Part shown: piece by piece, positions 1-7,296 of the stretch
Layout of the letters: each line of letters opens with the position of its first letter
Position numbering within the stretch: position 1 is the first letter of the stretch
From: JBMNUL01 sp050946255
GTDB lineage: Bacteria > Actinomycetota > Coriobacteriia > Coriobacteriales > CADBOM01
DNA: 12,659 nt
Direction of reading: 5' to 3'
Assembly (NCBI GenBank): GCA_050946255.1
Contig: JBMNUL010000073.1
Span: 1 to 12,659 of the forward strand
Made by a program: the position numbers and the translations under genes
Notes under the pieces: generated by a model
Told to the model about the DNA's origin: nothing
The model's input: only the letters and a program-made list of their open reading frames with translations
Database searches by the model: none

Positions 1-79
1 CAAGCAGACCCAAAAACCGCAGGCGCAGTCACCACTCGACGAGGATTACATCCCGGACTTTCTGAAGAAGGACTTCTAA
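1..79 (+). CDS. ftsZ: FtsZ, C-terminal end only (cell division GTPase)
   Basis: Only the last 25 codons are present, and the gene begins before the window. The reading frame starting at base 2 ends with LDEDYIPDFLKKDF and a TAA stop. This matches the conserved C-terminal peptide of FtsZ (acidic-hydrophobic IPDFL followed by basic residues), preceded by a Gln/Pro-rich linker. FtsZ is the tubulin-like GTPase that forms the Z-ring. Its C-terminal peptide is the docking site for partners such as SepF, which is encoded four genes downstream. The assignment rests on this short motif plus the classic ftsZ-pgeF-yggS-sepF order. The polymerising GTPase domain cannot be checked here. Confidence 0.9.
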   Translation, partial: KQTQKPQAQSPLDEDYIPDFLKKDF

Positions 80-94
80 AGGCGGGTTTGCTCT

Positions 95-1009
95 TTGAGC
101 TCTGATATAAATCACAGACAGCTGCCGCTTCCCGAATTGACTGAGTTCAGACAAGGGAGTGGCAGCTCTTCATATGGCGAGCAGGGAGGCATGGGCCTCA
201 TCACCGACCGCCGCCTGGTCGATGAGGTTGGGACCACGGTGGCATTCACAATGCGCACCGGAGGGTTCAGCAAGGGAGATCTGGCTTCTCTGAACATGGG
301 GCTCATGGTCGGCGACGACCCAAGGGTCGTTGACTCCAACAGGCACAAGGTGCTCTATCACTTGGGTATCAGCGAGTTCGAGAACCATTTGATCTCACCC
401 GTGCAGGTCCACGGGGACGATACCCTCGTCATAGCTCCGGAAGATGGATCTAGAGAATCAGAAGCGGCTGGTAGAGCAGGGGATCTGCAGGTTTTCGGCA
501 TCCCCGAACAGCCCATCGACGACATCGAATGCGATGCTGTGATAGACCTTCTCCCTGGCGTGCCGGTGATCATGTGCTTTGCAGACTGCGTTCCCGTGGT
601 CCTCGTGGCTCCTGGCGGTGCGTTCTCAGTAGTGCACTCGGGATGGAGGGGCTCGATCAAGGAGATAGCGGGCAAGGCCCTGACAGCTCTGTCCACCGCC
701 ACCGGTTGCTCCCCCTCATCGATCAACGCCTATATCGGCCCTCATATCTGTGCAGAGTGCTATGAGGTGAGCCAGGAGATGATCGACATGTTCGGGCAGA
801 AGTTCGGAGACGAGTGCGTTGCCATAGAGGGACATCTCGATCTCGAGTACGCCGTCAGAAGAGCCTTGCTCTCGGCAGGAATCTCGGAGGAGAGGATCAC
901 CTCCACCGGAATATGCACTGCGGAGTCCACGGAATGGTTCTTCTCCCACAGAGCCGAGAACGGGAACACTGGTAGATTTGCCGCAGTCGCTTGCAGGCTG
1001 GACAGGTAA
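95..1009 (+). CDS. pgeF: PgeF/YfiH-family protein (peptidoglycan editing factor; multicopper polyphenol oxidase/laccase family)
   Basis: This is a family PF02578 (Cu-oxidase_4) protein. E. coli YfiH removes wrongly incorporated L-Ser from UDP-MurNAc precursors; relatives have laccase or purine nucleoside activity. The three expected metal-site residues are visible: H106 in SPVQVHGDD, C165 in FADCVPVV and H181 in VHSGWRG. A later conserved block is AYIGPHICAECYEV (about 212-225). Numbering starts at the TTG at 95, which gives 304 residues, longer than the usual 240-275. An internal ATG at 191 would give 272 residues and keeps all family motifs, but its AGGGAGG (183-189) lies only one base upstream, too close for a good ribosome site. 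The TTG has a weak AGGCGG upstream (80-85). The start is therefore uncertain and the family assignment is firm. The gene begins 15 bases after ftsZ, so co-transcription with it is likely. Confidence 0.9.
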   Translation: MSSDINHRQLPLPELTEFRQGSGSSSYGEQGGMGLITDRRLVDEVGTTVAFTMRTGGFSKGDLASLNMGLMVGDDPRVVDSNRHKVLYHLGISEFENHLISPVQVHGDDTLVIAPEDGSRESEAAGRAGDLQVFGIPEQPIDDIECDAVIDLLPGVPVIMCFADCVPVVLVAPGGAFSVVHSGWRGSIKEIAGKALTALSTATGCSPSSINAYIGPHICAECYEVSQEMIDMFGQKFGDECVAIEGHLDLEYAVRRALLSAGISEERITSTGICTAESTEWFFSHRAENGNTGRFAAVACRLDR

Positions 1010-1041
1010 GGGATGTCATGAACGGCAGGCCGCGTCGCTTG

Positions 1042-1070
1042 GGTTGCATCGGATAACACGGTTGCATCGG
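1042..1070 (+). repeat. Short direct repeat in the pgeF-yggS spacer
   Basis: The 11-mer GGTTGCATCGG occurs twice, at 1042-1052 and 1060-1070, with an 18-base period. It lies in the 148-base gap between pgeF and yggS, the widest gap inside this otherwise tight cluster. Its role is unknown; it could be a binding site or chance. Confidence 0.45.
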
Positions 1071-1157
1071 CGGGTTCTGGTCTGTTCAAGCGAATGCTCC
1101 GATAGATGGCCATCACAGCGCTGGTACAGAGCGTTAGAAGTTAGGAAGGCGAACAAC

Positions 1158-1856
1158 ATGCAGGATTGCCAATCTAGAGACAAGATACTGTCCAACATCG
1201 CGGAGGTCAGGTCTCAGATGCAAATGGCTCTCGAGAGGAGCGGGAGAGATGAATCGGAGGTTCTCCTCGTCGGCGTCAGCAAGACGGTGGACCTTCCGGA
1301 AGTAGCGGTCGCGATAGAGGCCGGCATCCATGACTTTGGAGAGAACCGCACTTCTGAATTCAAGAGAAAGCAGGAGGCGTTTCCAAACGAGAACTGGCAT
1401 TTCATCGGGCGCATCCAGACCAACAAGCTAAAGGACGTTGTGGGAAGGGCCTGCCTCATCCATTCCGTGGCCTCGCTGCATGCTCTTGATACAATTGAGA
1501 AACTCGCCGCCAAGCTCGGAATCGTGCAGAAGGTCCTCATCGAGGTCAATGTTTCTGGCGAGGAGTCGAAGGACGGGTTCTCCCAAGATGAGCTAGAAGA
1601 TGTGCTCCACCATTGTGAGGAACTCGGGCATGTTGAGGTAAACGGCTTCATGACCATGGCTCCTCTCGGGGAGCTGGATGTTGCACGCCGGGTTTTTCGG
1701 AGGTTGCGTGAAATTCGGGATGTATTTAAAGTGGAGTTCAAAAGTTCTGTTAATGTGAACTTGGAAGAGCTTTCCATGGGCATGACGCAGGACTACACAG
1801 AGGCAATTGAGGAAGGCGCAACTATGATCAGGCTCGGGCGTTCGATATTCGCCTGA
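1158..1856 (+). CDS. yggS: YggS/PLPBP family pyridoxal-phosphate homeostasis protein
   Basis: This is a fold-type III PLP-binding protein (PROSC/YlmE/YggS) that buffers pyridoxal phosphate and affects amino acid and keto acid balance. It has no known enzymatic turnover. At 232 residues it has the normal family length. Visible landmarks are the Schiff-base lysine K42 in LVGVSKTV, FGENR, WHFIGRIQTNK, LIEVNVSGEESKDGF, FMTMAPLGE and the C-terminal phosphate-binding LSMGMTQDYTEAIEEGATMIRLGRSIFA region. The ATG at 1158 is chosen because AGGAAGG (1143-1149) lies 8 bases upstream and the protein then starts like its relatives. The frame is open further back to 978, but that extension has no family similarity. 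This gene sits next to sepF in many Gram-positive dcw clusters. Confidence 0.95.
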   Translation: MQDCQSRDKILSNIAEVRSQMQMALERSGRDESEVLLVGVSKTVDLPEVAVAIEAGIHDFGENRTSEFKRKQEAFPNENWHFIGRIQTNKLKDVVGRACLIHSVASLHALDTIEKLAAKLGIVQKVLIEVNVSGEESKDGFSQDELEDVLHHCEELGHVEVNGFMTMAPLGELDVARRVFRRLREIRDVFKVEFKSSVNVNLEELSMGMTQDYTEAIEEGATMIRLGRSIFA

Positions 1857-1896
1857 TCGAAAAACAGAACCGACAATCGATAACCGGGAGATAGAT

Positions 1897-2667
1897 ATGG
1901 GCATTTTCGGAAGCGTCAAGAACAAGCTCGGACTCGGAAAGAACGACTACGACGAAGACTACGATGACTTCGATGACGATTATGGCGACGACTACGACGA
2001 AGACTACGATGACGATTATGACGACGACTACGACAACGGCGGAAGGGAATCCGACGATGATGCCGACAATACCTCTTCCTATTCATCAGGGACGGCATCC
2101 TGGCCGGAATCGCTAGATGGGACCGCGAGGCGCGACAGCCGGCTCGAGAGCTACACTCCGCTGGTGTCGAGCGCAGATGTGCGCTCTACCCGCAGGCCAA
2201 TACAACGCAGCACCAGCGAGCCCGACTACGAGTCTTCACTTCAGATGTACAAGATCGAGCCGAGGGATTCGATCGGCAGGGCATCCAACCACTCCCAGGA
2301 GTCTCTCGAGGCTGCCCGAGAGGAGCTCGACCAGCTCCAGAAGGGAATCCCTGTTCCGCTGAACAGCATGCAGAACCGCAACGTCTCCGGAACCGTGAGC
2401 CGCAGGATCGTCACTGTAATCCCCAATTCCTATAACGACGTCGAGAAGGTCTCTGAAGCGTTCAAGTCTGGATCGTCGGCCGTCATCTCGTTCGTCAACG
2501 TTCCCTCTGAGCTTGCCAAGCGCATGCTCGACTTCTGCTTCGGAGTCGTGAGCGTTAGCGGCGGCAACGTCGAGAAGATCGGCAACAAGGTGTTCTTCCT
2601 GTCCCGTGGGGGAGTCGCCCTCACCGAGGGGGAGAAGCAGCAGCTCAGGGATTCTGGTGTTCTGTGA
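1897..2667 (+). CDS. sepF: SepF, Z-ring membrane anchor, with long Asp/Tyr-rich linker
   Basis: SepF tethers FtsZ to the membrane and bundles or curves Z-ring filaments; it is essential in Actinobacteria, which lack FtsA. The N-terminus MGIFGSVKNKLGLG (1-14) matches the amphipathic membrane-targeting helix. Residues 17-47 are an almost pure Asp/Tyr tract with Tyr every fourth residue at 29, 33, 37, 41 and 45. A Ser/Arg-rich disordered linker continues to about 165. The C-terminal SepF fold (PF04472) spans about 167-242, with RRIVTVIPNSYNDV, DFCFGVVSVSGG and KIGNKVFFLS, where the FtsZ tail and the dimer interface lie. At 256 residues it is longer than many SepF proteins because of the linker. 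CGGGAG (1885-1890) stands 6 bases before the ATG. The stop codon overlaps the proC start. Confidence 0.95.
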   Translation: MGIFGSVKNKLGLGKNDYDEDYDDFDDDYGDDYDEDYDDDYDDDYDNGGRESDDDADNTSSYSSGTASWPESLDGTARRDSRLESYTPLVSSADVRSTRRPIQRSTSEPDYESSLQMYKIEPRDSIGRASNHSQESLEAAREELDQLQKGIPVPLNSMQNRNVSGTVSRRIVTVIPNSYNDVEKVSEAFKSGSSAVISFVNVPSELAKRMLDFCFGVVSVSGGNVEKIGNKVFFLSRGGVALTEGEKQQLRDSGVL

Positions 2668-3494
2668 TGAGCGGTTCGTCCAGTCTTTCCGATCAGCTTG
2701 GGAAAATCGTCATCGTCGGTGGCGGCAAGATGGGAGAGGCGATTCTCGCCGGAATGCTCTCATCTGGGGCCGTGGACGTGGGCTCTGTTGTGGTCGCCAA
2801 CCCCGGAGAGGAGAAGAGGACCAGGCTGTCCAAGGTGTACGGGGTCAGGTGCGTTCCAGATGCTTCCGAGGTGGAGCATCCCGATACATGCATCCTCGCG
2901 GTGAAGCCCCAGGTGATAAGGGACGTGCTCTCAGGTCTTTCCGACACACCCACGTTCGACCCCAAGAGGATCATCTCTATCGCGGCCGGCATTTCCACAT
3001 CCACGATTTCCGAATATTTCCCGAACAGCCATGTGGTTCGCGGCATGCCCAACACGCCCTTGATGGTGGGGAAGGGAACCGTGGGTCTCAGCGTCGGCTC
3101 CGACACTCCTCCAGAGGAAGGCCAGCTGGCAAAGCAGCTGTTCGAGTGCATGGGGTCTGCCGTGGTCGTGGACGAGTCATTGCAGGATGCGGTCGTCGCC
3201 GTCAGCGGTTCCGGCCCGGCCTATTTCGCACTTTTCGTGCAGGCGCTCGCCAAAGCTGGAGAAGACCTTGGGCTTCCAGGAAACCTCTCGCTCGAACTCG
3301 CGCAGCAGACCATGATCGGCACTGGTGCTCTTCTAGAGAAGACGGGTCAGTCCCCAGAGCAGCTAATCGAGGCGGTCAGCAGCCCAGGCGGAACCACGGT
3401 TGCAGCACTTGAGAAGATGAAGTCCGAGAACGTGGAGAAGGCAATCGCAGACGGTGCGTTCGCCGCGGCAAAGAGGTCCAAGGAGCTTTCATGA
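2667..3494 (+). CDS. proC: Pyrroline-5-carboxylate reductase
   Basis: It catalyses the last step of proline synthesis: NAD(P)H-dependent reduction of 1-pyrroline-5-carboxylate to L-proline in the cytoplasm. The 275-residue product is of normal length. The N-terminal Rossmann fold shows IVIVGGGKMGEAIL (14-27). The middle carries LAVKPQ (78-82), VRGMPNTPLMVGKG (124-137) and GSGPAYF (181-187). The C-terminal dimer helices include the signature SSPGGTT (238-244). The ATG at 2667 shares its first base with the last base of the sepF stop (TGATG), a typical coupled arrangement; a GTG one codon earlier (2664) is an alternative. The gene sits at this place in several Gram-positive dcw clusters and ends by overlapping yggT by four bases. 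Confidence 0.95.
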   Translation: MSGSSSLSDQLGKIVIVGGGKMGEAILAGMLSSGAVDVGSVVVANPGEEKRTRLSKVYGVRCVPDASEVEHPDTCILAVKPQVIRDVLSGLSDTPTFDPKRIISIAAGISTSTISEYFPNSHVVRGMPNTPLMVGKGTVGLSVGSDTPPEEGQLAKQLFECMGSAVVVDESLQDAVVAVSGSGPAYFALFVQALAKAGEDLGLPGNLSLELAQQTMIGTGALLEKTGQSPEQLIEAVSSPGGTTVAALEKMKSENVEKAIADGAFAAAKRSKELS

Positions 3495-3745
3495 TCGGTG
3501 GCCCCGTCAGCCAGGTGATATGCTCTATCACCGATTTGTACGTCACAATCATCGTGATCTACGTGCTCTTGTCATGGTTTCCACATACCAGTGGCGTGAT
3601 TGGAACCATCTATTCGGCGTTGGGAACGATTTGCGAGCCATATCTGGGTCTCTTCAGAAAGATTCTCCCGCCTATCGGCGGAGTCGATTTCAGCCCTATT
3701 CTCGCAGTAATTATATTAGAATTGGTTGTTAGGTTGATTTTTTAA
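3491..3745 (+). CDS. yggT: YggT family membrane protein
   Basis: An 84-residue integral membrane protein of the YggT/YlmG/CCB3 family (PF02325). Two hydrophobic segments are visible, about 15-34 (DLYVTIIVIYVLLSWF) and about 66-84 (DFSPILAVIILELVVRLIF). A conserved loop between them contains YLGLFRKILPPIGGVDFSP. Family members affect cell or chloroplast division and nucleoid placement, but the molecular role is unsettled. The start ATG overlaps the proC stop (ATGA), so translation is probably coupled. The last 40 bases are markedly AT-rich compared with the rest of the gene and may double as promoter sequence for divIVA. The length is close to the family norm. Confidence 0.92.
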   Translation: MIGGPVSQVICSITDLYVTIIVIYVLLSWFPHTSGVIGTIYSALGTICEPYLGLFRKILPPIGGVDFSPILAVIILELVVRLIF

Positions 3746-3798
3746 TTGCAAAGCGAACTAATTTGCTGCCAATACAGACGAGACGGAAGGAACCTTAT

Positions 3799-4509
3799 AT
3801 GAGCATCTCGAGCGTGGACATCCAAGAGCAGGGCTTCAGCACTGCTCGCAACGGCTACAACATGCAGGAAGTTGACGTTTTCCTAGAGCGTGTGGCCAGG
3901 GAAATCGACCAGATGCAGGCTGATTTCAATTCGGCAATCGCCGAGGCAAGGGAAGAGGCATCACTTTCTTCGAATCAGGACCAGGATCAAGAGGAAGAGA
4001 TCAGGGTTCTCCGCGAGACCGTTGCGAACCTCAAGCAGCAGCTCAGCGAGCAGCACACCAATGAGGCAGTGATCTCCGATGCGTTCATCGCTGCACAGAA
4101 GAGCGCCAACAAGATCAAGGAAGATGCCCGTGCCGAGGCTGACAACACGATTGCAGAGGCGCAGGCCAAGGCCGACCAGATCGTCGGAGAGGCCGCCGAT
4201 GAAAGGCAGCGCATCATCGACGAGATCGACAGGCTCGACAAATCCCGTGCTTCGTTCGTGGACGATTACACGCAGCTGATCAAGCACTTCAACGACGAGG
4301 CCACGAAGGTCTTCACGGCCAAGGGACTCACTTCTGACCGCTCGATCAGGTCGGCACATGAGCCTCTGGGAGGTTACGGTGCCGCTCCTTCCGCAAGCGA
4401 TGACAAGGTGAGGCCAGAGGAGAGCGTCCCAACTCCCTCCAGCAACAACTCCGACAGCACGCTCTACGGCGCAGTTGACGCAATCGACATCGACGACGAT
4501 ATCGATTAG
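3799..4509 (+). CDS. divIVA: DivIVA / Wag31-like polar and septal scaffold protein
   Basis: DivIVA assembles at curved membranes of poles and septa and recruits cell-wall and chromosome-segregation partners. Of 236 residues, the N-terminal membrane-binding domain is clear: VDIQEQGFSTARNGYNMQEVDVFLERV (6-32), with the hydrophobic F13 tip residue. A first coiled coil runs at about 30-90. A second at about 91-170 is rich in Ala, Glu and Lys (for example FIAAQKSANKIKEDARAEAD). The tail (about 185-236) is a disordered Ser/Pro-rich stretch ending in acidic AIDIDDDID. The ATG at 3799 follows GGAAGGAA (3785-3792) with good spacing. A TTG at 3763 would add 12 residues that do not resemble the family. 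It is the last gene of the cluster, 53 bases after yggT and before the terminator. Confidence 0.95.
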   Translation: MSISSVDIQEQGFSTARNGYNMQEVDVFLERVAREIDQMQADFNSAIAEAREEASLSSNQDQDQEEEIRVLRETVANLKQQLSEQHTNEAVISDAFIAAQKSANKIKEDARAEADNTIAEAQAKADQIVGEAADERQRIIDEIDRLDKSRASFVDDYTQLIKHFNDEATKVFTAKGLTSDRSIRSAHEPLGGYGAAPSASDDKVRPEESVPTPSSNNSDSTLYGAVDAIDIDDDID

Positions 4510-4607
4510 CTGACCTGACTTTCTCCGCTGTCCTGTGCAGGGAAAACTTTGCCGTCGGGATAGGCGAGATGCAGGTCGTTTGGAAATGGTTTGATGCTTG
4601 TTTGCTC

Positions 4608-4644
4608 AGACGGGCAGTTCTTGCAGGAACTGTCCGTCTTTTTT
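4608..4644 (+). terminator. Intrinsic terminator after divIVA
   Basis: AGACGGGCAGTTC (4608-4620) pairs with GAACTGTCCGTCT (4627-4639), with one G-U pair, around the loop TTGCAG. It is followed directly by a run of six T. The orientation ends plus-strand transcription of the dcw cluster about 100 bases after the divIVA stop. On the minus strand the hairpin is not followed by T residues, so it is not a canonical terminator for the convergent rnpB. The bases 4510-4607 hold no gene that I can support. Confidence 0.92.
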
Positions 4645-4684
4645 GTTTGGCGGCGGTGGGATTCGAGTGAAGGGAAAATTCGAA

Positions 4685-5037
4685 GAGGGGAGCGGGCCTA
4701 TAAGCCGGGTTCTGTGATCGGCGGTCATTTATCTCGACTGCTCGTTGCCGAACAGCTCTAGCAGGCAACCCGGATGCCGATCGGGCCAATCGATAGCACC
4801 CCTATTTGCCCTTGCTTCGGATGGGGTTTTCCAAGCCGCCCTGTTACCAGAACGCTGGTGCGCTCTTACCGCACCTTTTCAGCTTTTCCGCCGACTCGCA
4901 TGGAATCGGCGGAGTTTCCTTTTCTGTGGCACTTTCCGTTAGGTCGCCCTACCCAGCTGTTAGCTGGCATCCTGCCCTGTGAAGCCCGGACTTTCCTCAT
5001 CAGACGCATCTGACGCGGCCGCCCGGCCCGCTCCGAA
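4685..5037 (-). ncRNA. rnpB: RNase P RNA (class A)
   Basis: This is the catalytic RNA that trims the 5' leaders of pre-tRNAs. Read on the minus strand it begins GGAGCGGGCC (5034-5025), which pairs with its own 3' end GGCCCGCTCC (4698-4689) as helix P1. The near-universal core blocks are present: GAGGAAAGTCCGGGCT (4998-4983), GGTGCGGTAAGAGCGCACC, GAAGCAAGGGCAAATAGGGG, GATAAATGACCGCC and the 3' ACAGAACCCGGCTTATAGGCC block (4715-4695). The block order and spacing match class A RNA such as that of E. coli, and the length of about 350 bases fits. The ends are placed by P1 and the promoter and may be off by a few bases. It converges on the divIVA terminator. Confidence 0.97.
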
Positions 5038-5043
5038 TCACAG

Positions 5044-5052
5044 ATTCTATCA
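5044..5052 (-). promoter_or_regulatory. Extended -10 promoter of rnpB
   Basis: On the minus strand TGATAGAAT (5052-5044) is an extended -10 element (TGn plus TAGAAT, five of six matches to TATAAT). It lies about 7 bases before the expected 5' end of rnpB. No good -35 box is found at normal spacing, as expected for extended -10 promoters. Confidence 0.6.
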
Positions 5053-5202
5053 TATTTCCCGAATTACCCGATAAATTCAGCCTTAGCTATTAAATAGAAT
5101 CTCGACCCAGGCATTGACGATACCCGGTAAACCCAGCCTAAGCTTTGGAAAAATAAGTTCCAGCTTTGGCAATACTTGTCTTGCAAAATAATTGAAGTAC
5201 GG

Positions 5203-5230
5203 TTGTAAATTTCGGGATTTATGGTATTAG
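5203..5230 (+). promoter_or_regulatory. Possible promoter of the cell-wall-binding/CAP gene
   Basis: TTGTAA (5203-5208) and TATTAG (5225-5230) are 16 bases apart, each four of six matches to consensus. They lie in an AT-rich stretch about 80 bases upstream of the start codon. The predicted leader contains a small hairpin: GG-TCAATC (5257-5264) pairs with GATTGA-T-CC (5274-5282). The rest of 5053-5202 shows only AT-rich sequence and a repeated AGCTTTGG (5141 and 5162). Confidence 0.35.
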
Positions 5231-5314
5231 AATTGTTCTCGTTAGGGTTTCGTTTTGGTCAATCAACGGGGTAGATTGATCCCAATTTCAAATAGCTACA
5301 TTTTGGAGGGTGGT

Positions 5315-7204
5315 ATGTTCTCGCAAGAAAGCTCGCGGTCAGCTTCTTCTGGCCGTAGGGGGAAATCCAAGGTCTATTCAATTTTCGCATTTGCAATTTC
5401 AATCGTGATGGTATTGAGCTTTGCCACCGCACCTGCATCGGCATATGCATCGGATGACCTGGCTTCGGAAGTCTCCCTCAGGGATACTTCTTCGCTCGAC
5501 ATTGGCGGAATCGAGACCACTGAGACAACGTTCGATTGCAGCGGAGTTGCAGAAAACGGTGCCTTCGAATCCTCGAACGGGGAGAGCTCGTATCAGGTTA
5601 TGAGCAACTCCTATGATAGTTACTCGGAGGGTGATGTCGTCGAGCTTCTCGGTCGTAGCGATGCGATTCCCTTTGCAAGGATTGCCGGCAAGACCCGTTA
5701 TGACACGATGCAGAGCATCGTCAACAGTTTCAGTAACTTCGACACGGTTGTCCTGGCATCGGGCAAGAACTTCCCAGATGCTCTTGCGGCATCTTCTATT
5801 GCCGGAATCTACCACTGCCCGATAGTGCTCACCGACTCAAGCGCGCTCTCCTCGCAGGCAAGTTCGATTATCACCTCGCATAGCGTGAAGAACGTCCTGA
5901 TAATTGGTGGACCTGCCGCAATATCCAGCAATGTCGAGAATTCCCTGAAGAGTTTGGGCTGCACGAATATCAAGAGGGTTTACGGCAAGGACCGAGTTGG
6001 AACTTCCGTTGCCGTTTACAACTTCGGAACCCAGGCTGCCTCGTCGAGCAATGGCTTCATCACCTCGAGCACGGAGTGGAACGATATGGTGATCCTGGCC
6101 ACCAGCCAGTCCTTTGCCGATGCGCTTTCGATTTCACCAATTGCGTTCAACTCGGCATCGCCGATACTTCTCGTGAACCCGAAGACCGGTCTCACCCAAG
6201 ACGAGGTAAACACCATCAAGAACTTCAGGTACGTTCTCATCGTCGGTGGAGCCGGTGCAGTTTCCACGAATGTGGAGACGAGCGCCAAGCAGTTGGTCGG
6301 GTCCTCCAACGTTCAGAGGATTTCTGGCAAGAACAGGTATGCGACCAGCAAGAACATTGCGGATTTGGAGATTGCTGCCGGTTATGGAACCGATGAGGTG
6401 TTCGTGGCATCTGGCAAGAACTTCCCGGATGCTTTGGCCGGAGGCCCTCTTTGCGGAACTGTGGGCAAGGTCATGATTCTCACGGATGCAGATAACTTCA
6501 GCATTGCCCAAGATTTCGTCAGCAGCAACGACACCTCGCAGATATATCTGCTCGGCGGTACCGCTGCAGTGGACTCGGCCACGGCAATTGGCATCAGCGA
6601 TACGTTCTGGACAGAGGACAGGTACGATGAGGGCTCTTTCAGCTACTTCAACTATCGAGAGAGCACCTCTGCATATGAAGCCCTGACGGAGTGCACTTAC
6701 GCCAGTTTCAACAAGAAGAACGATTCCAACGACGCAACGTCTCTACCCAACTTCTACTACTCTCTCTACGAAAAATCTCTCAACTTGATTGGGCAATGCA
6801 ATTCTCTGAGGGCCGAAAACGGACTTACGGCGCTGAAGGTGAGCGATCTCATGATGGCCCGTGCTCAGGCGGATGCCAATTGGTCCAATGTCAATCATGA
6901 TCATGCCCAGCAATTCAGCGTCGGCGAAAACTTGTGTTGGGGCACTACGAACCCATTTTCTCTCTGGTATACAGTAGAGAAGGAAGAATATGACAGCGGG
7001 CATACTGAATTCAGCGACACAGGGCATTATCAGAACATAGTCAATGGCAATTATCGTGTGTCCGGAGCGGCAGTGTGCACTCGGAATGGCAACCTCACCT
7101 GTTGCCAGACGTTCTCGTTCAACAATGATTCCGATTCAGAAGACCTTGATACCTATACGGCGAGAGTGTTCTTCTACACTGGAGTCGCCTACGGTCTCTC
7201 GTAG
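5315..7204 (+). CDS. Exported protein with three cell-wall-binding repeats (CW_binding_2) and a C-terminal CAP/SCP domain
   Basis: The 629-residue product starts with a basic region and a hydrophobic segment (about 20-38), then APASAYA-SDD, a standard signal peptidase I site near residue 43-45. After a Ser/Glu-rich spacer come three CW_binding_2 (PF04122) repeats at about 121-214, 220-326 and 335-425. Each opens with the repeat hallmark (RIAGKTRYDT, RVYGKDRVGT, RISGKNRYAT), followed by D-LA-G-FPDAL-like strands and an IIGG or LLGG turn. Such triplets dock proteins to secondary wall polymers. The C-terminal domain (about 483-603) resembles CAP/SCP (PF00188): LRAENGLTALKVSDLMMARAQADAN, NHDH (527-530), GENLCWG (537-543) and GHYQNIVNG (570-578), so the His/Glu cavity residues appear kept. 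The ATG at 5315 has GGAGGG (5305-5310) upstream; an in-frame TTG at 5255 is less likely. It is probably a surface protein; substrate or partner unknown. Confidence 0.9.
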   Translation: MFSQESSRSASSGRRGKSKVYSIFAFAISIVMVLSFATAPASAYASDDLASEVSLRDTSSLDIGGIETTETTFDCSGVAENGAFESSNGESSYQVMSNSYDSYSEGDVVELLGRSDAIPFARIAGKTRYDTMQSIVNSFSNFDTVVLASGKNFPDALAASSIAGIYHCPIVLTDSSALSSQASSIITSHSVKNVLIIGGPAAISSNVENSLKSLGCTNIKRVYGKDRVGTSVAVYNFGTQAASSSNGFITSSTEWNDMVILATSQSFADALSISPIAFNSASPILLVNPKTGLTQDEVNTIKNFRYVLIVGGAGAVSTNVETSAKQLVGSSNVQRISGKNRYATSKNIADLEIAAGYGTDEVFVASGKNFPDALAGGPLCGTVGKVMILTDADNFSIAQDFVSSNDTSQIYLLGGTAAVDSATAIGISDTFWTEDRYDEGSFSYFNYRESTSAYEALTECTYASFNKKNDSNDATSLPNFYYSLYEKSLNLIGQCNSLRAENGLTALKVSDLMMARAQADANWSNVNHDHAQQFSVGENLCWGTTNPFSLWYTVEKEEYDSGHTEFSDTGHYQNIVNGNYRVSGAAVCTRNGNLTCCQTFSFNNDSDSEDLDTYTARVFFYTGVAYGLS

Positions 7205-7256
7205 GGTTTCATCCTGGTTTTCTAGAATTCCCGAAGGTTTCTAATTCGGATTTTTC

Positions 7257-7296
7257 GACGCGCTACCGCTTAATGTGGTGGCGCGTCCATTTTCCT
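7257..7296 (+). terminator. Hairpin terminator after the cell-wall-binding/CAP gene
   Basis: GACGCGCTACC (7257-7267) pairs with GGTGGCGCGTC (7277-7287), 11 pairs including one G-U, around a nine-base loop. It is followed by CATTTTCC. The T-run is short, so termination may be partial. The spacer between this hairpin and the minus-strand nuclease gene (7297-7407) shows no gene I can support. Confidence 0.7.

Noticed and set aside
2606..3412. Long open frame of 268 codons overlapping proC in another frame
   Set aside because: It is Arg/Gly/His-rich with no domain, and proC in the same interval matches its family from end to end. It is a by-product of codon bias.
4569..4670. Short frame MQVVWKWF... 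with two Trp codons just ahead of and through the divIVA terminator, like an attenuator leader peptide
   Set aside because: No tryptophan or other biosynthetic gene follows, the ribosome site is weak, there is no alternative antiterminator stem, and the frame runs through the hairpin. It is most likely the 3' untranslated region of divIVA.
4346..5013. Open frames on both strands across the rnpB region
   Set aside because: The stretch is explained by the conserved RNase P RNA blocks, and the translations are Arg/Ser/Cys-rich without domains.
5114..5140. TTGACG as a -35 box for the cell-wall-binding/CAP gene
   Set aside because: The bases at -10 spacing (CCTAAG) match poorly. The TTGTAA/TATTAG pair at 5203-5230 is nearer to the gene and better.
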